Shown one piece after another: positions 41,814-49,959 of a DNA stretch of 64,000 bases. The stretch is from NCBI GenBank assembly GCA_023131225.1, contig JAGLZW010000009.1:1-64000 (forward strand). The letters are read 5' to 3'. Each line of letters starts with the position of its first letter. Position 1 is the first letter of the stretch. Made by a program: the position numbers and the translations under genes. Source of the stretch: Candidatus Bathyarchaeota archaeon. Its GTDB lineage: Archaea; Thermoproteota; Bathyarchaeia; Bathyarchaeales; SOJC01. The notes beneath the pieces are model-generated. The model saw only the letters and a list, made by a program, of their open reading frames with translations. It had not been told where the DNA came from and did no database searches.

Positions 41814-44069
41814 ATGTGTGCGAACGCAGTCAAGTCGTTACGCTTGAGTGTTTTAGGTCTTATAATCCTAATGCTTTTTTCCCTCTGTCTCTTGAATCCC
41901 GTAAAAGCTGATCCCGCAGCCATCCTCAAGATTTCTCTCCCAGATGGCACATATGTCGGCCCCGATTCAGATCCATGGTTAAGCGAATGTTGGTTGTTAA
42001 ACCTTACTGGGACATCCCAAACTTTTACTGTTAGAATTAACAACACTAGCGCTGCAAAAAGATCATACGACACACACCTCATTATTACCCTAAATGACAT
42101 TGGCTACAATAACCTTGAAAATCTTGTTGTGAGTAGCATCCCTATACCGAAATCGGCATTCCGATACGGCTCTCCAACTCCATACAACCTTTGGACTTGG
42201 CCGTCAGGTGATGTTTATCCTACATGGTTTAACGATACCTATGTCAATATTGGAACTGTACCCCGTAAAGGATATAAGGAAGTCGTAGTTTCTGTAACAT
42301 TTTCAAATACAACAGGCATTAGGATGCATTTTGATGCCTACGGAAGTAAAGTTAATCCCCCACCTACAAGAACCGGCGACATAACCCACAACTCCATTTC
42401 CGAAGATTCCACAGTTTTACTCCAACCCGGACCGCCAGCACCTCAACATCCAATAGCCAAGTTCTTTTATGACCCAGCTTATCCGAACACAGATGAGATA
42501 ATAACTCTCAATGCTTCCGAAAGCTACGATCCAGACGGCTATATCGTTAGTTATAGTTGGAATTTCGGAGACGGAACCCCCGTCGTTATAGAAAGCGACC
42601 CAATAACCAATCACACTTACACGGCCTTTGGAAACTACACAGTAATACTGGTTGTCACGGATAATGACGGTCTGACAGACAACTCTACAGCAACCATAAG
42701 TGTCAGACAGCATCCCGTCGCTGCTTTCAGTTTTTCGCCATCTGACCCATTGGAGCATGAGGTAGTAACCTTCGACGCGTCAACTTCAACACCTGATGGA
42801 GGGATCATTATCAGCTGCGAGTGGAATTTTGGAGACGGAAACATCACGACAATCACCTCCCCCATCATAAACCACACGTATTCCACGTTTGGGAACTACA
42901 CAGTCACTCTAAACGTGACAGACAGCGAGGGAAAATGGGACACAGAATCCAAATCGATTATGGTTGAAGCTTTGCCTATCGCTGACTTCTTGTGGTCGCC
43001 ATTTTATCCCTACACATACGAAAATGTCACCTTTGACGCTTCAGACTCGACCCCTGACGGCGGGGTTTTAATCAGTTACGCTTGGAATTTCGGAGACGGA
43101 ACCCCCGTCGTTATAGAAAGCGACCCAATAACAACACACCGCTACACTGCGAATGGAAGCTTTACAGTAACCTTAAACATAACGGACAGCGAAGGCAGAT
43201 GGGATACAGAATCAAAGACAATCACTATTCGCCCCCGAAGGTACTATTTGACAGTGGAGACAGATCCAGATAACATCACAACGATTCTAGGTGAAGGCTG
43301 GTACGATGAGAGAACAAACGTCAGCCTGACAGCGCCGGAATTTGTTCAAGTCTCAACAGGTGTCCAATACAGGCTCAGCTATTGGGATGTTGACAACAAC
43401 ACAATTCCGGGAAATCCTATCGTTGTATATATGGATGCTAACCACACAGCCACTGCCCATTACGTCCTACAATACTACTTGATAGTAACCACAAATCCCA
43501 GCGGTGCCACTACTCCTTCTGGCGAAGATTGGTATGATGTTGGGGCATATGCACCAATATCCACAGATGAATTTATCGACATTGTGTTCGGTTTATCCCG
43601 TTACAAGTTCTTCGGCTGGACAACAGCCAACATGTCTGAAATAACTGATCCATCTTCTTCCTCGACAACAGTGTTAATGGATAAGCCTAAAACTGTAACT
43701 GCAAACTACGAGACCCAATACTATTTGACGGTTGAGACTGATCCATTAGGGATTGCAACAATTCCAGGCGAAGGTTGGTATGACGAATCTACAAATGTGA
43801 CTCTTGCTGCACCTTCAGTTGTAGACTATAAGTTTCTCCATTGGGAGGTTGACACATTTCTGCAGGATGCGGGTGATGAATCAATTTCAGTAAGGATGAA
43901 CATGTCTCATACTGCCATCGCTTGCTACGAAGAGATTATTATAGGAGGTTCTACAGTTTCTGTAAAGTCGCCTCTACTGCCCACATGGATAAGCCTAAAC
44001 GTTATGCTCATTGCTGTCGTCTTTATTACGTCGTATTGGGTAAGAAAACGGCAAATGAGAACCAAATAG
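41814..44069 (+). CDS. Secreted PKD-repeat surface protein
   Basis: 751 aa from ATG 41814 behind GGAGAAACA; the ATG at 41766 puts 16 residues before a signal peptide. The signal is LSVLGLIILMLFSLCLLNPV ending near KADP. Then come a beta domain, three PKD units each with W-N-F-G-D-G, three repeats around GEGWYD or GEDWYD, and a C-terminal membrane helix (ISLNVMLIAVVFITSYWV) followed by RKRQMRTK. Probably anchored at the cell surface in adhesion or sugar binding. Confidence 0.85.
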   Translation: MCANAVKSLRLSVLGLIILMLFSLCLLNPVKADPAAILKISLPDGTYVGPDSDPWLSECWLLNLTGTSQTFTVRINNTSAAKRSYDTHLIITLNDIGYNNLENLVVSSIPIPKSAFRYGSPTPYNLWTWPSGDVYPTWFNDTYVNIGTVPRKGYKEVVVSVTFSNTTGIRMHFDAYGSKVNPPPTRTGDITHNSISEDSTVLLQPGPPAPQHPIAKFFYDPAYPNTDEIITLNASESYDPDGYIVSYSWNFGDGTPVVIESDPITNHTYTAFGNYTVILVVTDNDGLTDNSTATISVRQHPVAAFSFSPSDPLEHEVVTFDASTSTPDGGIIISCEWNFGDGNITTITSPIINHTYSTFGNYTVTLNVTDSEGKWDTESKSIMVEALPIADFLWSPFYPYTYENVTFDASDSTPDGGVLISYAWNFGDGTPVVIESDPITTHRYTANGSFTVTLNITDSEGRWDTESKTITIRPRRYYLTVETDPDNITTILGEGWYDERTNVSLTAPEFVQVSTGVQYRLSYWDVDNNTIPGNPIVVYMDANHTATAHYVLQYYLIVTTNPSGATTPSGEDWYDVGAYAPISTDEFIDIVFGLSRYKFFGWTTANMSEITDPSSSSTTVLMDKPKTVTANYETQYYLTVETDPLGIATIPGEGWYDESTNVTLAAPSVVDYKFLHWEVDTFLQDAGDESISVRMNMSHTAIACYEEIIIGGSTVSVKSPLLPTWISLNVMLIAVVFITSYWVRKRQMRTK
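42557..43132 (+). repeat. 51-nt identical direct repeat in PKD units
   Basis: Bases 42557-42607 and 43082-43132 are identical over 51 nt and encode the W-N-F-G-D-G segment of the first and third PKD units. The middle unit has diverged. This points to recent gene conversion or expansion. Confidence 0.85.
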
Positions 44070-44109
44070 ACATCTTGGAAATTTGGACAAAAAGTCAACG
44101 AACACTTGG

Positions 44110-44595
44110 TTAGTTTCCGCTTTGGAAGGAAAAAGTTTCTTCTTTATATTTCCGCGTGATAATGGAAGTTCTAATGCGAAGTACGCCCTGCAGAGGGGCC
44201 ACGAACTGTGCAAGAAAAGAATGTAATTTCTCTTGGTCTTCAGCTACTATTTTTGCAATTATTAGTAATTCCTCAGAGAGCGAAGTGAAGACTTCTACTA
44301 CCTGTTCTTGTTTTGCCAGTTGTTCTGCAACTTTTCCGCTTTCTTTCGGATTGGTAAAAACTGTTACAATTGCAGTAAGCAGTTTCACTCCGGCTTTTTT
44401 AGGGTCAATCATAACGCAATATCTTCTGATTACTCCATATCTCTCCATCCTCTTTATGCGGTCATATACAGTAGAGTGCGCCAAATTCAAGCGCCGCCCG
44501 ATTTCTGTATATGTCTGCCTGGCGTTTTCTTGCAGAATTCTTAGTATACCCCAGTCTAAATCGTCAAGAATAACCAGTTGATTCTTAGTCTTCAT
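44110..44595 (-). CDS. Lrp/AsnC-family transcription regulator
   Basis: 161 aa from ATG 44595. DDLDWGILRILQENARQTYT and EIGRRLNLAHSTVYDRIKRM are the HTH; the second half is the RAM ligand-binding domain (LLTAIVTVFTNPKESGKVAE). Typically binds amino acids and forms octamers. Convergent with the surface-protein gene. Confidence 0.9.
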   Translation of the reverse strand: MKTKNQLVILDDLDWGILRILQENARQTYTEIGRRLNLAHSTVYDRIKRMERYGVIRRYCVMIDPKKAGVKLLTAIVTVFTNPKESGKVAEQLAKQEQVVEVFTSLSEELLIIAKIVAEDQEKLHSFLAQFVAPLQGVLRIRTSIITRKYKEETFSFQSGN

Positions 44596-44878
44596 AAACC
44601 GAACCTTCTCAAGAAAAAGTAGTCTTTGCATTTTTCATAATTTATCCTTTGCCATCGGTAAAATGTAGAAAAACTTGGCGGATTTCTGCAATTTTGCAAA
44701 TGGTTAGTAAGAATTTGTTTCGGAAAACTGTTTGAAAAGCATGGAATGTTCCTACAATTTTATGGGCTTTCACTGTTGCAGCCACGGTTTTGCGAAGTTT
44801 ATGTCAAATAGATTTAAATTAGACATTGAGAACTAGAAGATGGAAACTAGAAAATAGTTCTATAAGAATCTTCTAGTG

Positions 44879-45403
44879 ATGTTTAGAATGACTGAACCTT
44901 CAGAAATGCCTAAGGTCTGGGATCTTTTGAAGCGTTTTAAGGAAACCTGTCGTCGCAGAGGTTGGAAAACCTCCGATTACGAGGATATAGTTAAGATAGA
45001 TGACGAATACCATAATTTCATTGGAACGCGAACGATCCACCCATCTACCTTTAAACGAATTGTTACCAACAAGAAACGTGCCGTTCCTGAAGGAAAATCT
45101 TATCGCATAATAGATGTCTCTTATACCGCTTGGGTTTTTCAGCAGCCACCTTCAGAGCAATTAGTGGAAACTTTGATAGTGAATTCTGAGCTCTCCAAGA
45201 GAACAGCATTGTATGATTTAAGTGGGCTATATCAAGGCAAGCCACTCTGCTTAAAGTTGAATGAAACAGGCAGCCTCGTATTTGATGAATTTGAGAAATT
45301 TTTAACGAAAGCATATGGAGTAGAGACCAAACCACTTTACGGACCACGAACAAATGAACCTAAAACCTTTAAGTCAAAGCTTCTAAAAGCCTCACTTGGT
45401 TAA
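44879..45403 (+). CDS. Unknown protein
   Basis: 174 aa from ATG 44879 (GTG 44876 adjacent). MTEPSEMPKVWDLLKRFKET then GWKTSDYEDIVKIDDEYHNF; later IDVSYTAWVFQQPPSEQLVE. Mixed alpha/beta, no motif I recognise. Its stop overlaps the start of a dockerin-like fragment. Confidence 0.5.
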   Translation: MFRMTEPSEMPKVWDLLKRFKETCRRRGWKTSDYEDIVKIDDEYHNFIGTRTIHPSTFKRIVTNKKRAVPEGKSYRIIDVSYTAWVFQQPPSEQLVETLIVNSELSKRTALYDLSGLYQGKPLCLKLNETGSLVFDEFEKFLTKAYGVETKPLYGPRTNEPKTFKSKLLKASLG

Positions 45404-45581
45404 AATTGACATCTACGATGTTGTAATGCAAGCTAATGCCTATGGCAGCCAAGGGACTAGTATGCCAGATAGAAAATGGTTTTCAGGAGCAGACGTGGCG
45501 CCTTCCGGTGGCAATGTTGATATCTTTGACATCGTTTGCACATCTGGTCCATATGGATATACATGGGGAGGCACGCCTTAG
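45396..45581 (+). pseudogene. Dockerin-like fragment
   Basis: VKIDIYDVVMQANAYGSQGT and NVDIFDIVCTSGPYGYTWG are the two EF-hand-like halves of an archaeal dockerin module, like those at 53815-54462. The first half lacks its DINGDG calcium loop and there is no signal peptide, so this is the 3' end of a lost secreted protein gene. TTG 45396 overlaps the previous stop and may still allow translation. Confidence 0.55.
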
Positions 45582-45693
45582 ATTCAGAAGATTCATATAT
45601 ACATCTTACTGAAACAATGATTAATGATGTCCCGTTGAGAAACGCAAGCTTTCTTAAGGAACATAGTTGATATTTTCTGCTCGGAGAGAGACT

Positions 45694-46275
45694 ATGGCAA
45701 GAGAAGAAAAGAAGGACGAAAACGAAAAGATAAAGAAGCTTGCCGAGTTCAAGTCGATGCTTGAGAAGAAGATAACTGCAGCAAAGGTCGATTTGGAAAA
45801 TTTCAAAATGCTTCTCGAGTTTGCCAATGAAACTCTATTGGAAAAAGGATTTAAAAGAGCAGAGATTACAGAGCTCAAACCTGCTAAGGTGCCTTCGTTG
45901 CCGCCTGTTGTGGAATATGAAACTGTGTTTCCTCTTAAAGCCGTGACAGGAGATCTTCTAGCGAATCTATACATGAGCAGAGATTCTATGCGTGTAACAA
46001 TTGCTGAGGGCAAAAGATTTGACGTAAAAACTCCACCTTTTCAACAGTTTCTAGTTGAGCGTGTTCTAAAAAAAATGCAGGAGAAAGACAGTCAAGCTGC
46101 AAGTGAAGGCGAGATGGCTCCTGACAAGATTTTCTCTTACGAGATAATTTTGGACGGTGATGCCATTCGAGAGATCGTGATCAAAAATCTTACAGCTGAT
46201 AGGCTGCGCGAGTTAAAGTCAAGCATCCGATGGACATTAGAGAAAATGTACGAAAAAATGAAAAAAAATGTTTAA
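45694..46275 (+). CDS. Unknown coiled-coil protein
   Basis: 193 aa from ATG 45694 (MAREEKKDENEKIKKLAEFK); the ATG at 45667 is less likely. A charged coiled coil (residues 1-55) is followed by a globular part (AVTGDLLANLYMSRDSMRVT, VKTPPFQQFLVERVLKKMQE). Ends KMKKNV. Cytoplasmic; no family is named. Confidence 0.65.
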   Translation: MAREEKKDENEKIKKLAEFKSMLEKKITAAKVDLENFKMLLEFANETLLEKGFKRAEITELKPAKVPSLPPVVEYETVFPLKAVTGDLLANLYMSRDSMRVTIAEGKRFDVKTPPFQQFLVERVLKKMQEKDSQAASEGEMAPDKIFSYEIILDGDAIREIVIKNLTADRLRELKSSIRWTLEKMYEKMKKNV

Positions 46276-46718
46276 CACTTGCCCCTTCTATGTATGTCTA
46301 TCAAAATAGATGATTCTATTTGTTTGGAAAGGCAAAAGCGTTTTCCAGAAGGCGTCGATCTCCCTTTTTTCCTTTTTGGATTCCTTTCAGGGCTTGTTCT
46401 CTAAGCAGCATCGGCTCGGCTATATGATATCTTCTGAAGCTCCGCGAAATGCGCATTAGAGATGCACGTCGCAAAGAGAACAAAGCGCCTTATGGGCAGG
46501 GCTCCTGCAACGTGGATGATGCGGCCTCGGGGACATGATGTCTACCAAAATCCCAAGATTAACGATATATGCGCGTTAACAAAAAGTCGCCGGGCGAAGT
46601 AGCCTTGGTTAAAATGGAGATATCTCCCGTCTCTTCTCCGATTTTTTCTGTCTAACTGCATCCACTCTGGTAAATCTTAAATGTTGAAGATGTGAAAAAA
46701 TTGGGGAGGTTGGCGTGT
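46276..46718. other. Gene-free stretch with one possible tiny ORF
   Basis: No supported gene or RNA. A minus-strand ORF at 46316-46456 would give 46 aa (MRISRSFRRYHIAEPMLLRE ...) with plausible composition, but no ribosome binding site is seen. The segment 46440-46560 is more G/C-rich than its surroundings and could hold a small RNA. Confidence 0.3.
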
Positions 46719-47312
46719 ATGCAGGTAAGCTTCAGAAGTAAGGATGAGACCTTGCTCGCAACTCTGTATGGGGGTTCATCTGTGGGGGTTGTTCTTTGTC
46801 CGCCGCATCCTCTGTACGGCGGCAGCAGGGATGATACTAGAATTGTTAGAGTTGCCAGAGAACTTGCGTCTCATGACGTCTCTGCTTTGTGCATGGATTA
46901 TGGTGGTTATGGTAAAGGGGTCAAGGAGGTTCAAAATGTATTGGATGCGACTTCGTTCATGCGGAAAAGAGTTGATTCTTTAGGTCTTCTGGGATATTCT
47001 TTTGGCGCCGTAGTCGCGTCTAATGTAGCGGTTCAAGTTGAGACTAATTGTTTTGTTGCCATTTCGATTCTGAAGAAAGTGAATAGTCTAAAGGCGAACT
47101 TAAACTTTGATTGCCCCAAACTCTTTGTACATGGAAAACACGACAAAGTAGCGCCATACTCGGATTTTAAACAACTCTACAAAAAAGCAAGAGAAAGAAA
47201 AGAGAAACTTATTTTAAACACAGATCATTTCTACATGGATGACTATCCAACAACAATTGATTTAGCTTCAAAAAGTATATGTGAATTTTTCAAAGAGGCA
47301 TTTTCCAAATGA
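46719..47312 (+). CDS. Alpha/beta-hydrolase
   Basis: 197 aa from ATG 46719 behind GGGGAGG; the GTG at 46692 would place that site inside the gene. VVLCPPHPLYGGSRDD (oxyanion region), LCMDYGGYGKG, GLLGYSFGAVVASN (nucleophile Ser in GYSFG), KLFVHGKHDKVAPY (Asp) and LNTDHFYMD (His) complete the fold. Likely a carboxylesterase or acyl hydrolase; substrate unknown. Confidence 0.85.
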   Translation: MQVSFRSKDETLLATLYGGSSVGVVLCPPHPLYGGSRDDTRIVRVARELASHDVSALCMDYGGYGKGVKEVQNVLDATSFMRKRVDSLGLLGYSFGAVVASNVAVQVETNCFVAISILKKVNSLKANLNFDCPKLFVHGKHDKVAPYSDFKQLYKKARERKEKLILNTDHFYMDDYPTTIDLASKSICEFFKEAFSK

Positions 47313-47352
47313 CCCGCGAGCCATGCTTTTTTCGCATCTTCTTCAGAAAAAC

Positions 47353-47395
47353 GGTGCTGGGGGGGATTTGAACCCCCTATCGAGTGGAGACATCA
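47353..47395 (-). other. Orphan tRNA 3'-half-like sequence
   Basis: Minus strand reads GGGGGTTCAAATCCCCC (47361-47377), a perfect T-arm, followed by CCAGCAC (47354-47360) as the 3' acceptor strand and then C and a T-run. A C at the discriminator position would fit tRNA-His. The matching 5' strand GTGCTGG is not found within 250 nt upstream, and no D-arm is visible. So it is a remnant, a split-tRNA half, or a gene with unusual introns. Confidence 0.45.
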
Positions 47396-47562
47396 CCCCC
47401 CTAGCTTAAGGTGGCAAAGGTGCAATCACTGATGTTTTCCTGAGCAGGTCAGCCTGATATAACAGTTAAAGAGCTTCTAACAACGTTTCTGAGGTAATCT
47501 ATAAAAAGTAAAGACAATAAACACTTAACAAGTGTTCATAGATGCACACGAGGCTGGCTGTT

Positions 47563-47754
47563 CTATAAGTATTCATCAATTCTATTTTTGCCATTTCTTT
47601 GCATGTCTTCTATTAACGTGAAAATGCATGGTTCATCTGGCGTCGGGCATTCCATTGCGGGATGATACAGACATTTTTTCTTCCTTGCATACTTGGCATT
47701 GTTTATATCCTTCTTGATGCCCTGCATGGCACATTCACTCATGCAATTATACAT
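47563..47754 (-). CDS. Small Cys-rich protein
   Basis: 63 aa from ATG 47754 (the ORF extends to 47805). MYNCMSECAMQGIKKDINNA, KKKCLYHPAMECPTPDEPCI have six Cys and a His, suggesting metal binding. No family recognised. The region 47806-48072 after it has no gene. Confidence 0.45.
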   Translation of the reverse strand: MYNCMSECAMQGIKKDINNAKYARKKKCLYHPAMECPTPDEPCIFTLIEDMQRNGKNRIDEYL

Positions 47755-48072
47755 GTTCTTGTTGAAAGCTAACACTCGAATAATTAACAATTGCGGTTTG
47801 GTCACCGTATTTATGCGGAACTACTTCAACCATGCTTTGACAAGCGACTTGAAAACTCGGGCATGCATACTGCAAAGGCGGAGTATGAGTTTGCGTTATT
47901 GCAGTGTCTTGGATGTAGTTGTGGGGGCTTTCAAAAGGACAGAGACACACCTAGCCCTCCCCCCTACCCTTTTCTGCGGGCACTGAAGCTTTGAAGCCTA
48001 GCAACATAATATTGATTCCAGTTTCTGCGTGCGCATAGCTTGTTTGTCACTCATTTGATAGTTTCTTTATGA

Positions 48073-48255
48073 GGCTTTGGATATGATCTTGAGGAAATAC
48101 TCACCAAAGAAAATTTCAGTCAGTCTGATAGCACTGTAGCTGGTTCAGATTTAGAAGACGATGCAGTTCAAACGTTACGTAATATTCTCAAAGACCTGAC
48201 CAAGCAAGAAGTGTCTCAGCGGCGTACTTATACCTCTCTAGATCTGTCGAAGTAG
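48073..48255 (+). pseudogene. 3' remnant of a lost gene
   Basis: An open frame without a start codon reads GYDLEEILTKENFSQSDSTV, then DDAVQTLRNILKDLTKQEVS, and stops at 48255. The amphipathic pattern is protein-like. It overlaps the end of the convergent DUF2148 gene by 28 bp. Family unknown. Confidence 0.4.
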
Positions 48256-48791
48256 ACGCTTTTGCCGCTAGCGGAGAGAGGTATCCCCATAATGATGTGG
48301 GCTTCCGGCAGTAATTTTAGTCTCTTTGCTGCGGTTCCAACCCGATACATTATTCGGTTGTCTACGTTAAGGAGATTTGCTGTTTTTGCTGCTGAGCCCA
48401 AGGCTATACCCAAGTCTAAGGCTTTAAACAAACATGTAGGTCCCACAAAATCTTGACCCTGCGTTTTTTCCGCTTTGTTGAAGGCTTCGCAGGTTGTGTA
48501 GCCACATGCGCCGCAGTTGATACTGAGGGATTTTGGTCCTTTTACGCCGATTATCAAGGCTGCTTCAGAGTCGCGTAAGTTTTTGCTGTCTCGTCTGAAG
48601 GCTTTGATGTTCCTTTCTTCTGCAATCTTGTCCATTTCTGCTGCAATTTCATCTTTTTCTTTTCCATAGACTATCGCCATAACTAAGTCATCGATTCCCG
48701 CTGACTTGGGTGCGGTTCTTGCCGAGACCATCATTAGTTTTGCGGCCTCTAGAATTCCTTCCTTTTCTCCTTCTCTGCGAATTATAGGCAT
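48228..48791 (-). CDS. DUF2148 ferredoxin-like protein
   Basis: 187 aa. ILEAAKLMMVSARTAPKSAG (N-terminal), INCGACGYTTCEAFNKAEKT and GPTCLFKALDLGIALGSAAK match DUF2148, with C-x2-C-x4-C and a later Cys that may bind an Fe-S cluster. Last gene of a redox operon with a small membrane protein and a CoA-binding/thioredoxin fusion. Function unknown. Confidence 0.8.
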   Translation of the reverse strand: MPIIRREGEKEGILEAAKLMMVSARTAPKSAGIDDLVMAIVYGKEKDEIAAEMDKIAEERNIKAFRRDSKNLRDSEAALIIGVKGPKSLSINCGACGYTTCEAFNKAEKTQGQDFVGPTCLFKALDLGIALGSAAKTANLLNVDNRIMYRVGTAAKRLKLLPEAHIIMGIPLSASGKSVYFDRSREV

Positions 48792-48803
48792 TTTCTTTCC
48801 TTC

Positions 48804-48953
48804 TCACGGCAAGCCTGCTACTGCAGGTTCGAAAATGTTTTTCATTAAATCTGCGATTTTGTCTAATTGACCCGTAAATAATGCCATCGAAACAAATGTT
48901 AAACCTGCCAATAGAATAAGGGAGCCTATGATTCTTTTTTCTGAAATCTCCAT
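48804..48953 (-). CDS. Small single-TM protein
   Basis: 49 aa. MEISEKRIIGSLILLAGLTF and VSMALFTGQLDKIADLMKNI give one N-terminal membrane helix and an amphipathic tail. GGGG lies before the ATG. It sits between the fusion gene (12 bp) and DUF2148 (12 bp), so it is probably a real operon member that anchors a redox complex. Confidence 0.6.
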   Translation of the reverse strand: MEISEKRIIGSLILLAGLTFVSMALFTGQLDKIADLMKNIFEPAVAGLP

Positions 48954-48965
48954 AGATTCCCCGCC

Positions 48966-49793
48966 TCAGATATACTTCTTCAGCTTATTTTCAATTAGCA
49001 GCTTCGGGGATGCTCCAACTATGCGGTCCACTTCTGTTCCGTTCTTTATAATTAGCAACGTTGGAATTCCCATTACACTGAACCGTGTAGCTGTTTTCGG
49101 GTTTTCATCTACGTTAAGTTTACCAAAGACTATTTCGCCAGCATGCTCTTTAGCTAGCTCGTTTATGATTGGAGTAATCATGTGGCAGGGTCCACACCAC
49201 GGTGCCCAGCAATCTATGACCATTAGCGGATGTTCTTTGATAGCCTTGCCGAAATCGGCGTCTGTTACTGTGATTGGGCTAGAGATTTCATCGCCGCTTT
49301 TTGATTTTTTCATCATTTTTTGCATTTTTCTTGCCTTGATTTTTTCTAGTTCAGTGTCTTCTTTTTCTCCAAACAAGTGACCATGCTCCTTCATTATACA
49401 TTTATTCATTATTACTGCTACTTCAGCTTTTTGAGCTTTCTCTGCAGCTTGCTGATTAGTTATTCCGAGTTGCATCCAGATTAAATAAGGCTTTCCATGC
49501 TGCTTTTTCAGTTGGATCGCTTGGTCTATTACAGGCGGCACATCTTCTGAGGATCTGAAGATGTCAACGATTTCTATAGTTTTTTGCGTTTCTGGTGGTA
49601 TGTCCAGTAGGGTTTTGCAGGTTTTTTGTCCTAGGATTTGTTCTGCGTTAGGGTTGACCGGTATGACGTTGTAGCCTTTTTCTTGTAGATATCGGGCGAC
49701 TTGGTGGCTTGCTTTTGTGGAGTCTTGGGAGAGCCCGACGATGGCTAAGGTTTTATATTGTTTTAGGATTTGTTCTATGCTGGCTCGATTCAA
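48966..49793 (-). CDS. CoA-binding domain fused to thioredoxin
   Basis: 275 aa. Residues 1-140 form a CoA_binding_2 domain (LAIVGLSQDSTKASHQVARY, GYNVIPVNPNAEQILGQKTC, LIWMQLGITNQQAAEKAQKA, ending in NKCIMKEHGHLFG). Residues 170-275 are a thioredoxin (VIDCWAPWCGPCHMITPIIN with WCGPC, and MGIPTLLIIKNGTEV). A charged linker joins them. The fusion suggests redox control of a CoA-disulfide or CoA-bound protein; this is inferred. Confidence 0.88.
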   Translation of the reverse strand: MNRASIEQILKQYKTLAIVGLSQDSTKASHQVARYLQEKGYNVIPVNPNAEQILGQKTCKTLLDIPPETQKTIEIVDIFRSSEDVPPVIDQAIQLKKQHGKPYLIWMQLGITNQQAAEKAQKAEVAVIMNKCIMKEHGHLFGEKEDTELEKIKARKMQKMMKKSKSGDEISSPITVTDADFGKAIKEHPLMVIDCWAPWCGPCHMITPIINELAKEHAGEIVFGKLNVDENPKTATRFSVMGIPTLLIIKNGTEVDRIVGASPKLLIENKLKKYI

Positions 49794-49959
49794 CCTTATG
49801 TTGCCTTCTTTTGAGGCACTGGTGGTTATTGCAGTACTAAAGACTTTAGATTTCTCTATACGCGGCTCTTAGATTAAATCGGCCGCTACAACCCACAAAT
49901 TAGCTGCCAATAGGCGTCATATATCACTTCGAGTGTACGTGCTTTGAGATTAGATACAG

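Noticed and set aside
47693-47986. 97-aa + strand ORF
   Set aside because: Antisense to the Cys-rich small gene and lacking conserved features.
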